NCBI GenBank assembly: GCA_024233975.1
Contig: JACKOX010000005.1
Location: 83,742-147,741, forward strand
Length of the DNA stretch: 64,000 nucleotides
From: Rhodanobacteraceae bacterium
GTDB taxonomy: Bacteria > Pseudomonadota > Gammaproteobacteria > Xanthomonadales > Xanthomonadaceae
Direction of reading: 5' to 3'
Notes under the pieces: model-generated
What the model saw: only the letters and a program-made list of their open reading frames with translations
Database searches by the model: none
Told to the model about the DNA's origin: nothing
Made by a program: the position numbers and the translations under genes
Shown: positions 1 to 8,551 of the stretch, one piece after another
How the letters are laid out: each line of letters begins with the position of its first letter
Numbering within the stretch: position 1 is the first letter of the stretch

Positions 1-9
1 GGCCGCGCA

Positions 10-2157
10 ATGATCCAACGCCGTCGCCGCGCGCTGGTTGCTCTGGCCTCGCTGCCGGCACTGGCGGTGCTGCTGTTTGCGCTGTGGCTGCGTTGGCCCC
101 AGTCGGTGCCGACGTTCGACCAGGTACGCGACGCCTACCAGCCGTCCGAGGCGTTCCTGCTGGATCGCCATGGCCGTGTGCTGGACAGCGAACGGATCAA
201 TTTCGGTGTGCGTCGGTTCGCCTGGGTGCCGCTGGCGGACGTTTCTCCCGCGCTGGTGGACGCGGTGATTGCCGGTGAGGATCGACGCTTCTTACAGCAC
301 GGTGGTGTCGACGTTCGCGCCGTGCTGGCCGCGCTGCGTGACGGCGTGTTGCGCCAGCGCTGGCGTGGCGCCAGCACCATCAGCATGCAGCTGGCCTGGC
401 TGCTGCATCGCCAGCGCGATGGCGATGCGCCGGCAAATCGACGACGCTCCTGGCGCGACAAGCTGGAACAGGTGCGGATGGCCTGGTCGCTCGAGGCAAG
501 CTGGAGCAAGTCGCAGATCTTCGAGGCATATCTGAACCTGCTGTCCTACCGCGGCGAATGGCAGGGCATTGGTGCGGCGTCGTTCGCGCTTGCTGGCAAG
601 GCGCCCTCCGGACTGACCACCGATGAAAGTGAGGTGCTGGCAGCGCTGCTCCCGGCACCTTCATCGGGCGCTGATCGGGTGGCGCGGCGCGCCTGCGCGC
701 GTGCACAGCTTCGCGATGCGCAGGCTTCCTGCGTGGCCATTGAGCAGGCCGCGGAACGGCTGCTGAGCGGACCTCGTGAGTCGCGAACATCGGTGCGACT
801 GGCGCCACATCTGGCCCGGTCGCTGCTGCGCGTGCCCGGTGAGCGCCTGCAGACCACCCTGGATCGTGATCTGCAGCGACTGACCCTCGATCGCCTGCGC
901 CTTCATCTTGCCGGTCTGGCTGATCGAAACGTGCGCGATGGTGCGGCGCTGATCATCGACAACCAAAGCGGCGAGGTGCTTGCCTACGTCGCTTCCGGCG
1001 GACCGAACTCTCGCGCCGCCGCGGTCGATGGCATTCGCGCGCATCGTCAGGCCGGCTCCACGCTGAAGCCGTTCCTCTACGAACTGGCAATCGAGCAGGG
1101 CTATTTGACCGCCGCCTCGCTGCTGGACGATTCTCCCATCAGCCTGGATACCGCCAGCGGCGCCTATCTGCCGCAGAACTATGATCGCGACTTCAAGGGT
1201 CTGGTCAGTGCGCGTACCGCGCTGGCGAGTTCGCTGAATATTCCTGCCGTGCGGACGCTGGTGCTGACCGGCGTGGAATCCTTTCGTGATCGTCTGGTGG
1301 CGCTGGGCTATGACGGCATCACCGAGGACGGCGCGTTTTACGGCTACTCACTGGCGCTGGGATCGGCGGAGGTGAGCCTGTGGGAGCAGGCGCAGGCCTT
1401 CCGAACGCTGGCTAGGGGCGGCCTGTGGTCGCCGCTGCGCGTATTGCCTCTGGAACCCGCCGAAGCCTTGGTTGACAGTCGACGCGTGCTATCCGAAGAC
1501 GCCGCGTTCGTGGTCGGCGACATGCTCAGCGACCGCGCCGCACGAGTTCTGACCTTCGGTCTCGGCAGCCACCTCAACACGCCGTTCTGGAGCGCGGTCA
1601 AGACCGGCACCAGCAAGGACATGCGCGACAACTGGTGCATCGGCTTCTCGGATCGCTACACCGTCGCCGTGTGGGTCGGCAACTTCGAGGGCGATGCCAT
1701 GCAGGGCGTCAGCGGCGTGACCGGTGCTGGCCCGGTCTGGAACGATCTCATGTCGGCACTGCATGCGACGCTGCCGTCGAAGGCGCCGACGCCGCCGGCT
1801 GGCGTGGCGCAGCAATCGGTCAGTTTCGCCAATGCATTGGAGCCGCCGCGCAACGAATGGTTCTTGAATGGCACCGGCATGCAGCGCATGACACCCGTGG
1901 CGCATCGTGAGCCGCGTATCGACAGTCCTCCGAATGGACTGATCATCGCGCTGGACCCGGATATTCCCGAACGCCTGCAGCGGGTGCGGATCAGCGCCAG
2001 CGACGGTAATGATCAGCTGCGTCTCAAGCTCAACGGCAATCTGCTCGGATCGGCCGCCACCGAAACCTTGTGGCGCCCAATTCGCGGCAGCCACCAGCTG
2101 GAACTGCAGGATCCGCAGGGAAAGGTACTCGACCGCGTGCTGTTCACGGTGCGCTAG
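10..2157 (+). CDS. pbpC: Penicillin-binding protein 1C (bifunctional transglycosylase/transpeptidase)
   Basis: A 715-residue class A penicillin-binding protein that should polymerise glycan strands and cross-link peptidoglycan on the periplasmic side of the inner membrane. A membrane anchor lies at residues 11-28 after four arginines. The GT51 domain shows the catalytic glutamate E90 in EDRRF and the GASTISMQLAW motif (120-130). The transpeptidase domain has the nucleophile motif STLK (350-353), SLN (408-410) and KTGTS (531-535). The remaining C-terminal ~110 residues match the accessory domain of PbpC proteins. E. coli PBP1C is somewhat longer (about 770 residues). The ATG is only nine bases into the window, so the upstream partner (often an alpha-2-macroglobulin gene) cannot be seen. 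Confidence 0.93.
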   Translation: MIQRRRRALVALASLPALAVLLFALWLRWPQSVPTFDQVRDAYQPSEAFLLDRHGRVLDSERINFGVRRFAWVPLADVSPALVDAVIAGEDRRFLQHGGVDVRAVLAALRDGVLRQRWRGASTISMQLAWLLHRQRDGDAPANRRRSWRDKLEQVRMAWSLEASWSKSQIFEAYLNLLSYRGEWQGIGAASFALAGKAPSGLTTDESEVLAALLPAPSSGADRVARRACARAQLRDAQASCVAIEQAAERLLSGPRESRTSVRLAPHLARSLLRVPGERLQTTLDRDLQRLTLDRLRLHLAGLADRNVRDGAALIIDNQSGEVLAYVASGGPNSRAAAVDGIRAHRQAGSTLKPFLYELAIEQGYLTAASLLDDSPISLDTASGAYLPQNYDRDFKGLVSARTALASSLNIPAVRTLVLTGVESFRDRLVALGYDGITEDGAFYGYSLALGSAEVSLWEQAQAFRTLARGGLWSPLRVLPLEPAEALVDSRRVLSEDAAFVVGDMLSDRAARVLTFGLGSHLNTPFWSAVKTGTSKDMRDNWCIGFSDRYTVAVWVGNFEGDAMQGVSGVTGAGPVWNDLMSALHATLPSKAPTPPAGVAQQSVSFANALEPPRNEWFLNGTGMQRMTPVAHREPRIDSPPNGLIIALDPDIPERLQRVRISASDGNDQLRLKLNGNLLGSAATETLWRPIRGSHQLELQDPQGKVLDRVLFTVR

Positions 2158-2288
2158 CATCGCGTTTCGAGGTTGAATCCACTTGGGGACATAGCCTCAG
2201 ACATCGCCGGCCGCGTTTCTCTTGCTGGGGTTCGTGGCTGTCTATCTGAACGTCTCGAACCGTTACAAGGTCGGTTGGGAGGTGCCTC

Positions 2289-2420
2289 ATGTCGCGACAG
2301 CGGGATTGCAAGGTGAAATGGCTGTCTGAGACCGTCGGTTTGCCGCGCCGGATCGACGGTGTTGTCGAGCGGCATTCAGCCGAACGCCCAATCGATGGTG
2401 TCTTGCTCGATGGCGTCTGA
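2289..2420 (+). CDS. Possible 43-residue small ORF before the MFS gene
   Basis: A short open frame with a strong Shine-Dalgarno sequence, GGGAGG, six bases before its ATG. It ends ten bases before the preferred start of the MFS transporter gene, which has no recognisable ribosome site of its own. This would allow translational coupling or a leader-peptide role. The predicted peptide is basic, has no membrane segment and matches nothing I recognise. Its reading frame differs from that of the transporter. It may simply be chance; no conservation can be checked here. Confidence 0.25.
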   Translation: MSRQRDCKVKWLSETVGLPRRIDGVVERHSAERPIDGVLLDGV

Positions 2421-2430
2421 TCCGCAATCG

Positions 2431-3618
2431 ATGACGCGAACAAGGATCCCGCCCGCCATCTGGGTGCTGGGCTTCGTCAGCCTGTTGATGGACGTCTCGT
2501 CGGAGATGATCCACAGCCTGTTGCCGTTGTTCCTGGTGGGCTCGCTGGGTGCGAGCGCGTTGATGGTCGGGCTGATCGAAGGCCTGGCCGAATCGACGGC
2601 GTTGATCGTCAAGGTGTTCTCGGGCGCGCTCAGCGATTACCTCGGTCGGCGCAAGGGGCTTGCGCTGTTCGGCTATGGACTGGCGGCACTGACCAAACCG
2701 CTGTTCGCGATCGCGCCGACGACCGGCATCGTGCTGACGGCGCGGTTGCTGGATCGTGTCGGCAAGGGGGTGCGTGGTGCGCCACGCGATGCATTGATCG
2801 CCGACATCGCGCCCGCGAACGTGCGCGGCGCGGCGTTCGGGTTGCGGCAGTCGCTGGATACGGTGGGTGCTTTCGTGGGTCCGTTGCTGGCGGTCGGGCT
2901 GATGCTGCTCTGGGCCAATGATTTCCGCGCCGTGTTCTGGGTGTCCGTCATTCCCGGATTGCTGGCAGTGTCGCTGCTGCTGTTTGGCGTGCGTGAGCCG
3001 GAGCAGCATGTCGGCGAAAGGCGTGCCAATCCAATTCGGCGCGAGAACCTGAAGCGACTGAATCCAGCGTACTGGTGGGTCGTTGCTGTTGGTGCAGCGT
3101 TTGCGCTGGCGCGCTTCAGCGAGGCATTCCTGGTGCTGCGAGCCCAGCAGGGTGGCGTTGCCGTGGCACTGGTGCCGCTGGTGATGGTGGCCATGAACGT
3201 GGTCTACGCGGCGTCGGCGTATCCGTTCGGGCGTTTGTCGGATCGCATCAACCGGAAGTCGTTGCTGGCCTGGGGCCTGCTGGTGCTGGTCGCCGCTGAT
3301 CTGGTTCTGGCGATGGGCAATTACTGGACGACCGTTCTCGCAGGCGTCGCGCTGTGGGGCATCCACATGGGCATGACGCAGGGCCTGCTGGCGACGCTGG
3401 TGGCGGACACGGCGCCGGCCGACCTGCGCGGCACGGCGTTCGGCGTGTTCAACCTGGTCAGTGGCATCGCGCTGCTGCTTGCCAGCGCGATGGCGGGACT
3501 GCTCTGGGATCAGTTCGGCGCGGCGGCGACCTTCCATGCCGGCGCGGCGTTTTCGGTGATCGCGCTCATCGGCCTGCTCGCCAGGCGACAGGGCAGGGGC
3601 CGCGTCGCGCGAAGGTGA
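2431..3618 (+). CDS. MFS transporter
   Basis: A major facilitator superfamily inner-membrane carrier of about 395 residues and roughly 12 hydrophobic helices. The first helix ends in DVSSEMIHSLLPLF, a motif I recall from an uncharacterised proteobacterial MFS subfamily. The loop between helices 2 and 3 carries the MFS-type DYLGRRKG sequence, and RVGKGVRGAPRDALIAD follows helix 4. The substrate cannot be read from sequence. The frame is open back to a GTG at 2359. I chose the ATG at 2431 because homologues start just before the PPAIWVLGF helix; ATGs at 2395 and 2410 are alternatives, and none has a clear Shine-Dalgarno. It converges with yaeQ, with an 8-base gap. Confidence 0.85.
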   Translation: MTRTRIPPAIWVLGFVSLLMDVSSEMIHSLLPLFLVGSLGASALMVGLIEGLAESTALIVKVFSGALSDYLGRRKGLALFGYGLAALTKPLFAIAPTTGIVLTARLLDRVGKGVRGAPRDALIADIAPANVRGAAFGLRQSLDTVGAFVGPLLAVGLMLLWANDFRAVFWVSVIPGLLAVSLLLFGVREPEQHVGERRANPIRRENLKRLNPAYWWVVAVGAAFALARFSEAFLVLRAQQGGVAVALVPLVMVAMNVVYAASAYPFGRLSDRINRKSLLAWGLLVLVAADLVLAMGNYWTTVLAGVALWGIHMGMTQGLLATLVADTAPADLRGTAFGVFNLVSGIALLLASAMAGLLWDQFGAAATFHAGAAFSVIALIGLLARRQGRGRVARR

Positions 3619-3626
3619 TCGGGAGG

Positions 3627-4169
3627 TCAGGCGTCCTTGAGATGAACCGGTGTGAGCGTCACGCTGGCGACATCGCCAATGAGCTGGACTTCGCCATCCT
3701 GGATCAGGCACTGCAGCTGCACGTTGCGTGCATACAGTCCGGGCAGGGCCTCGACGGCATCGGCGGGGATTTCCAGCACGGACAGGTTTGCGTGGCGCGC
3801 CAGCTGTCCGCCGTTCTTCTCCCACCAGATCGAAAAGGCGCGGCCGCCATAGCCGATCACGATCACTTCACGAGCACGGCCGCAGGCTTTTCGGATTCGG
3901 GATTCGTCGGGTTGTCCGAGATCGATCCACTGTTCGATCTCGCCATCCAGCGAGGTTCGCCACAGGTCCGGTTCGTCGCCGCTGCTGACGCCACGCCCGA
4001 AGGTAAGTCGTTCGTCGGCGAACAGAGCGAAGGCAAGTAGCCGAACCATCAGGCGCAGGTCGGTTTCCGAGGGGTGCTGCGCCAACGTGAGGTCGTGGCT
4101 GGCGTAATAGTGCCGGTCCATGTCGCTGACCTGCAGTCCGGCCTTGATGACTGTGGCTTTGAGGGCCAT
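3627..4169 (-). CDS. yaeQ: YaeQ family protein
   Basis: A 180-residue protein that matches E. coli YaeQ (181 residues) along its whole length. Shared stretches include MALKAT at the start, LTLAQHPSET, FADERL.F.RG, the ELGQPDE-like segment, IRKAC, and FSIWW. YaeQ has a restriction-endonuclease-like (PD-(D/E)XK) fold, but its activity is not established; early reports tied it to suppression of rfaH defects. I chose the ATG giving MALKAT because that is the family start; an upstream ATG at 4181 adds four residues. The gene is convergent with the MFS gene and divergent from the ATPase operon, with about 220 bases between. Confidence 0.9.
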   Translation of the reverse strand: MALKATVIKAGLQVSDMDRHYYASHDLTLAQHPSETDLRLMVRLLAFALFADERLTFGRGVSSGDEPDLWRTSLDGEIEQWIDLGQPDESRIRKACGRAREVIVIGYGGRAFSIWWEKNGGQLARHANLSVLEIPADAVEALPGLYARNVQLQCLIQDGEVQLIGDVASVTLTPVHLKDA

Positions 4170-4391
4170 CGCTTTTTCCATGCTCGTCGAGGGAGCCGAG
4201 TGTAAGCGAGCATCGCGTCGCACGGCCGGGTTCAATGGCGAGCGACTTTGCGCGGGATCAAATCAGCCGGTATCCCCATGCGGCACAGTGGCATGGCGTC
4301 ATCGCCGAATGCCTCGGTAAGATGAGGCGGATTGCGGAGCTTGCTTCATCGTGGCGCCTCGTGGCGCTGGACATTCCGTCGCGGAGATCGG

Positions 4392-5819
4392 ATGCAGGAG
4401 CCAACCGTCAACTCGGGCCAGGAAACCTATGCAGGCGTCGTGCTGGCCGTGCATGGTTCGGTGCTGGACCTGCGCTTTTCCGATGGCGCGCTGCCACCGT
4501 TGGGAACGGCAGTGATGGTCGAGCGCGACGCGAAGCCGGGCCTGCTGGCGGAAGTGCAGCTGCATCTCGACGCGCATACGGTGCGTGCGGTGGCACTGGA
4601 CCACACCAGCGGACTGAGACGCGGTGGCGCGGTGCATGGCAGCGGCAGGCCACTGGAAGTTCCCGTCGGGAAAGACGTGCTGGGGCGTCTTCTGGATGCG
4701 GTGGGAATGCCCGTGGATCGCGGTCCGCCCTTGCCGGACGATGTGCCGCGAAGGCCTGTCCACTCCGCGGCACCTGAGCTCAGCGCACAGGGCGGAACGC
4801 CGCGTTTCTTCCACACCGGCATCAAGGTGATCGACCTGCTGGCGCCGCTGATTGCCGGCGGCAAGGCGGCCATGTTCGGCGGCGCCGGCGTCGGCAAGAC
4901 GGTGCTGATCATGGAGCTGATCCGCAGTACGGTGGAGCGCCATGCCGGCATCTCCGTGTTCGCCGGCATCGGTGAGCGTTCGCGTGAAGGACACGAATTG
5001 CTTCTGGAACTGCGCCAGTCCGGCGTGCTGGAACGGACGGCGCTGGTATTTGGGCAGATGAACCAGCCGCCCGGCGCGCGCTGGCGGGCAGGGCTGACCG
5101 CCCTGGCCATTGCCGAATACTTCCGCGACCAGCGACATGAAAACGTGCTGCTGCTTGTGGATAACGTCTACCGGCTGGTACAGGCCGGCGGTGAGGTTTC
5201 CGGGTTGCTGGGTCGGCTGCCGTCGCGCGTGGGCTACCAGCCGACGCTGGCCAGCGAGATCGCCGAGTTCGAGGAACGCATCGCCTCGGTGGCGGGCGCG
5301 GCGATCACCTCGATCCAGGCGGTATATGTGCCGGCGGATGACTTCACCGATCCGGCGGTGGCGGAAATCTTCAGCCACGTCGATTCATCGATCGTGCTGT
5401 CGCGCGACATGGCGGCCGAGGGCATGTATCCGGCGGTCGATCCGCTGTCTTCCAGCTCGCGCCTGCTCGACGCACGCCTGCTGGGTGAACGGCACTACCG
5501 CGTTGCCCAGGAAGTGCGTCGCAGCATCGCGCACTACCGTGAGCTGCAGGAAATCATCGCCCTGCTGGGCATGGAGGAGCTGGGCGCGGAAGACCGGCGT
5601 ACAGTGCGACGTGCGCGCCGCCTGCAGCGCTTCCTGACGCAGCCCTTCCTGGTTACCGAAGCCTTTACCGGGCAGGCGGGTCGTCGGGTCGAGCTTTCCG
5701 ACACGCTGGATGGCTGCGCGGCCATTCTCGACGGCGAGGCGGACGACTGGGCCGAGGCCTCGCTGTACATGGTGGGCGATCTGGACGAGGCACGAAAGAA
5801 GGAGGCCGCGACGGCATGA
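4392..5819 (+). CDS. atpD: N-ATPase (alternative F1) beta subunit
   Basis: Catalytic beta subunit of the alternative F-type ATPase, 475 residues. The P-loop GGAGVGKT is at 163-170, the catalytic glutamate lies in GERSREG (E195), the Walker B aspartate in LLLVDN (D257), and the beta signature PAVDPLSSSSR follows. The start is the ATG preceded by GGAG at 4383-4386, five bases upstream; the open frame extends 60 bases further upstream without support. As first gene of the operon it lies ahead of epsilon, the hallmark order of N-ATPases, whereas ordinary atp operons end with atpD-atpC. The stop overlaps the next gene in an ATGA. Confidence 0.95.
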   Translation: MQEPTVNSGQETYAGVVLAVHGSVLDLRFSDGALPPLGTAVMVERDAKPGLLAEVQLHLDAHTVRAVALDHTSGLRRGGAVHGSGRPLEVPVGKDVLGRLLDAVGMPVDRGPPLPDDVPRRPVHSAAPELSAQGGTPRFFHTGIKVIDLLAPLIAGGKAAMFGGAGVGKTVLIMELIRSTVERHAGISVFAGIGERSREGHELLLELRQSGVLERTALVFGQMNQPPGARWRAGLTALAIAEYFRDQRHENVLLLVDNVYRLVQAGGEVSGLLGRLPSRVGYQPTLASEIAEFEERIASVAGAAITSIQAVYVPADDFTDPAVAEIFSHVDSSIVLSRDMAAEGMYPAVDPLSSSSRLLDARLLGERHYRVAQEVRRSIAHYRELQEIIALLGMEELGAEDRRTVRRARRLQRFLTQPFLVTEAFTGQAGRRVELSDTLDGCAAILDGEADDWAEASLYMVGDLDEARKKEAATA

Positions 5820-6247
5820 AGCTGGTCGTCAGCACGCCGCTGGAGATCGTTGTCGAGGATGACGATGTCGCACACGTGCGGGCCGAGGACGCCAGCGGTG
5901 CCTTCGGCATCCTCCGAGGTCATGCTGATTTCCTGACCGCCCTGTCGGTCTCCGTGCTGAGCTGGCGCGACCTGCGTGGACGCGAGCGCCACGTGGCACT
6001 GCGTGGCGGCGTGCTGGAGGTTCGCGATGGTGAACGGGTCGAGGTGGCCAGCCGGGAAGCCGTGGCCGGTGATGACCTGCGCCGGCTACAGGACGAGGTG
6101 CTGCGACGCTTCCGTTCCCGGCAGGAAACCGAGCAGAGTGCGCGCAGCGACGCGCAGCGTCTGTATCTCGCGGCCATCCGGCAGATCTACAGCTACCTCC
6201 GCGGCACGCCGCCGCCTGCTTTCCCGCGCGTGGGAGACGAATCATGA
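5816..6247 (+). CDS. atpC: N-ATPase epsilon subunit
   Basis: The 143-residue epsilon subunit of the F1 central stalk, which couples with gamma and may regulate ATP hydrolysis. The N-terminal beta-barrel begins MKLVVSTPLEIVVED, and the family glycine-rich turn GAFGILRGHADF is clear, followed by two C-terminal helices rich in Arg and Gln. The ATG overlaps the stop of atpD and the gene's own stop overlaps atpQ, so translation is coupled. The proline-rich tail after the second helix is longer than in E. coli epsilon. Confidence 0.92.
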   Translation: MKLVVSTPLEIVVEDDDVAHVRAEDASGAFGILRGHADFLTALSVSVLSWRDLRGRERHVALRGGVLEVRDGERVEVASREAVAGDDLRRLQDEVLRRFRSRQETEQSARSDAQRLYLAAIRQIYSYLRGTPPPAFPRVGDES

Positions 6248-6528
6248 CCGCGTCGCCGAAGCCGCCGGACAGGCTCGACCAGGCCGTGCAGCAGCGCGAG
6301 GCACGTCGCGAGATGTGGCGCCGCGAGGGTGAGCGCTCCGTGGCGCAGAACCTGGCGATGATCGGTGCCCTGGGCTGGACCGTGGTCACGCCTACGCTGC
6401 TGGGCGTGTTCGGTGGTCGCTGGCTCGACCGGCATTTCGATTCCGGCCTGTTCTGGACGCTGGGCCTGCTGACGGTAGGTCTGGCCGCCGGCTGCTACCT
6501 TGCCTGGAAACGCTTGCTGCACGATTGA
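6244..6528 (+). CDS. atpQ: N-ATPase accessory membrane protein AtpQ (AtpI/AtpZ-like)
   Basis: A 94-residue membrane protein with a highly charged N-terminal 35 residues and two transmembrane helices (about 38-60 and 68-88). It resembles the AtpI/AtpZ family that helps assemble c-rings. It sits between the epsilon and R genes, exactly where N-ATPase operons carry atpQ. The start ATG overlaps the atpC stop. The function of AtpQ has been inferred from co-occurrence rather than shown biochemically, as far as I know. Confidence 0.85.
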   Translation: MTASPKPPDRLDQAVQQREARREMWRREGERSVAQNLAMIGALGWTVVTPTLLGVFGGRWLDRHFDSGLFWTLGLLTVGLAAGCYLAWKRLLHD

Positions 6529-6533
6529 CCCTC

Positions 6534-6839
6534 ATGCACATGACGATTGCCCCAATGACCATCACGCCGCAATGGCTGCTGACCTCGCTGCTGTTTGCCG
6601 TGCTCGGCGCGCTGCTCGGCTGGCTGTTCTTCGCCGCGCTGCGGCGGAGCAGTGAGGGGCTGGTCGATGGCGCGGGCGCAGGGCGCATCGTGGCGCTCGG
6701 AGTGTTTCGTCTGTTGCTGGCGTTGGGCCTGTTTGGCGCCGCAGTGCAGTTTGGCGCGGTGCCGCTGCTGGCGGCGCTGCTGGGTTTCACATTGGCACGC
6801 ATCATCACGGTACGGGCCGTGAAAGGCGATCGCGCGTGA
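6534..6839 (+). CDS. atpR: N-ATPase accessory membrane protein AtpR
   Basis: A small, very hydrophobic protein (about 101 residues) with three predicted membrane helices. It occupies the atpR slot that defines N-ATPase operons. A conserved arginine of AtpR proteins has been proposed to contact the c-ring glutamates; candidates here are the arginines at the helix boundaries. The start is unsure: a TTG at 6525 overlaps the atpQ stop, and ATGs lie at 6534, 6540 and 6555, none with a good ribosome site. The stop overlaps the GTG of atpB. Confidence 0.82.
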   Translation: MHMTIAPMTITPQWLLTSLLFAVLGALLGWLFFAALRRSSEGLVDGAGAGRIVALGVFRLLLALGLFGAAVQFGAVPLLAALLGFTLARIITVRAVKGDRA

Positions 6840-7540
6840 AGCCGTCGCCGCTCGATAACCCGGTGATCTGGCAGCTCGGCCCCGTGCCCGTCACGCGGCC
6901 GGTCGTCACCACCTGGGCTATCATGGGGGTGCTGGCACTGGTGGCCTGGCTGATCACGCGGCGACTGCGACCTGACCCCGCGCGACCGCAGATGCTGCTC
7001 GAGCTGATCGTCAGCGTGATCCAGGAGCAGATCGAGGCCATCACCCAGCGACCGGCGCGCAACCTGCTGCCGCTGGTCGCGACCCTGTTCGTATTCATCA
7101 CCACGGCCAATCTCAGTGGCCTGCTGCCGGGCGTGCAGTCACCCACCGGCGCACTGGAAACCACGGCGGCACTGGCGGTGATCGTGTTCTTCTCGGTGCA
7201 CTATTTCGGCATACGCGCCCGCGGCTGGCGTGGGCACTTGGCCAGCTTCGCGCAGCCGAAATGGATGATGTTGCCGCTGAACCTGCTGGCCGAGGTCACG
7301 CGCACGCTGGCGCTGTCGGTGCGCCTGTTCGGCAACGTGATGAGTGGCGAATTCGTGATCGCCATGGTCGCGGCGTTGGCCGGCCTGCTGGTGCCGATCC
7401 CATTCATGGCGCTGGAGCTGCTGGTTGGCGTGATCCAGGCCTATATCTTCACCGTGCTGGCCACCGTGTTCATCGGTGCGGCGGTCAGCGGCATCGAAAG
7501 TGGCGATGCCGCCGCGGTCGACAAAACCCCATCCCGATAA
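6836..7540 (+). CDS. atpB: N-ATPase subunit a
   Basis: Membrane stator subunit a, 234 residues with five or six transmembrane helices. It forms the ion half-channels beside the c-ring. The essential arginine is R163 in LSVRLFGNVMSGE, followed by the conserved late helix with QAYIFTVLATVFIGAA. The gene begins with GTG overlapping the atpR stop codon. The a subunit is shorter than the E. coli form (271 residues), as is usual for the alternative enzyme. Confidence 0.94.
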   Translation: MKPSPLDNPVIWQLGPVPVTRPVVTTWAIMGVLALVAWLITRRLRPDPARPQMLLELIVSVIQEQIEAITQRPARNLLPLVATLFVFITTANLSGLLPGVQSPTGALETTAALAVIVFFSVHYFGIRARGWRGHLASFAQPKWMMLPLNLLAEVTRTLALSVRLFGNVMSGEFVIAMVAALAGLLVPIPFMALELLVGVIQAYIFTVLATVFIGAAVSGIESGDAAAVDKTPSR

Positions 7541-7553
7541 CGACGGAGGCCCC

Positions 7554-7796
7554 ATGGATGTACAACTCATCAGCCTGATCGGCGCCGCGTTCACCGTTTC
7601 CTTCGGCGCGCTGGGTCCGGCGCTGGCCGAAGGACGTTCGGTGGCGGCGGCAATGGACGCCATCGCCCGACAGCCGGAAGCCGCGGGAACGATTTCGCGC
7701 ACCCTGTTCGTTGGCCTGGCGATGATCGAGACCACCGCCATCTACTGCCTGGTGGTGGCGCTGCTGCTGCTCTACGCCAACCCCTACACGGGCTGA
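7554..7796 (+). CDS. atpE: N-ATPase subunit c (rotor ring)
   Basis: An 80-residue hairpin protein of two membrane helices joined by the polar loop RQPE (39-42). The ion-binding carboxylate is E59 in IETTAIY. Residues E59, T60, T61 and Y64 align with the Glu-Ser-Thr-Tyr ligand set of sodium-binding c subunits. Position 26, a glutamine in those proteins, is a second glutamate here (ALAEGRS). Such double-carboxylate c subunits belong to N-ATPases, whose ion (sodium or proton) is disputed. The ATG at 7554 has GGAGG at 7545-7549; the open frame continues upstream into atpB and should be ignored. Confidence 0.95.
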   Translation: MDVQLISLIGAAFTVSFGALGPALAEGRSVAAAMDAIARQPEAAGTISRTLFVGLAMIETTAIYCLVVALLLLYANPYTG

Positions 7797-7798
7797 CC

Positions 7799-8551
7799 AT
7801 GCACTTCGACGTCTGGACCTTCGGGTTGCAGCTGATCAACTTCATCATCCTGGTGTGGTTGTTGCAGCGCTTCCTGTATCGCCCGGTGCTACGCCTGCTG
7901 GACCAGCGCCGCCAGGCGACCGAGCAGCAGGTCGCGGCGGCGGCCGAGGCGCGGGCGAAAGCCGAGCAGGCATTGGCCGATCTCAACGCCGAGCGCGCCG
8001 GCATCGAGTCCGAACGACAGGCTGTGCTGGAAAAGGCGTCGGCACAGGCCGAGAAGGCGGCGACCGAACGCCGCCAGCGCGCCGAGGCCGATGCCCAACA
8101 GCTGCTGGCGGAGGGTCGCAAGACGCTGGATGAGGAGCGTCGCCAGGCCGAGCTGCACACGCGCGAAGCGGCACTCGATCTGGGCGGTGACATCGCGCGG
8201 CGCCTGCTGGCCGAACTGCCGGAAGGACTTCGCGCCGACGCCTGGCTGGGCAGTATCGAAAAGCACCTGCAAGGCCTCGAACCTCCCCGCCGCGAGGCGC
8301 TTGCACACAGTCTTGATGGTGGCTCGCTGCGCGTGGTGACCGCCAACGAACTGCCGACCGCCACCCGTCAGCAATGGCAGTCGCGGTTGTTGGCGGCGTT
8401 GGGCGTACAGTGCCCGGTGACGTTCGAGACCGATCCCGCCCTGATCGCGGGCTGCGAGCTGCATTTCCCGGATGCGGTGCTGCACTTCTCCTGGCGCAAG
8501 GCGCTGGCCGCCCTGCGCGAAGGCATCGGGCACGATGACGACGCTCACTGA
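7799..8551 (+). CDS. atpF: N-ATPase subunit b with delta-like C-terminal domain
   Basis: A 250-residue peripheral-stalk protein. Residues 1-30 form the membrane anchor. Residues 35-130 are a long charged helix rich in Ala, Glu, Gln and Arg typical of subunit b. From about 140 onward the sequence resembles delta/OSCP C-terminal domains (LGGDIARRLL, a TATRQQWQ stretch and the final strand region). E. coli b is 156 residues, and no separate atpH exists in this operon, so the delta role appears fused here, as described for N-ATPases. It begins two bases after atpE and its 3' end overlaps atpA by 17 bases. Confidence 0.9.
   Translation: MHFDVWTFGLQLINFIILVWLLQRFLYRPVLRLLDQRRQATEQQVAAAAEARAKAEQALADLNAERAGIESERQAVLEKASAQAEKAATERRQRAEADAQQLLAEGRKTLDEERRQAELHTREAALDLGGDIARRLLAELPEGLRADAWLGSIEKHLQGLEPPRREALAHSLDGGSLRVVTANELPTATRQQWQSRLLAALGVQCPVTFETDPALIAGCELHFPDAVLHFSWRKALAALREGIGHDDDAH

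Noticed and set aside
2287..3825. Long minus-strand open frame opposite the MFS gene
   Set aside because: Composition is Arg/Gln/His-rich as expected for the reverse of a GC-rich gene, it has no recognisable motif, and the plus-strand MFS gene is well supported.
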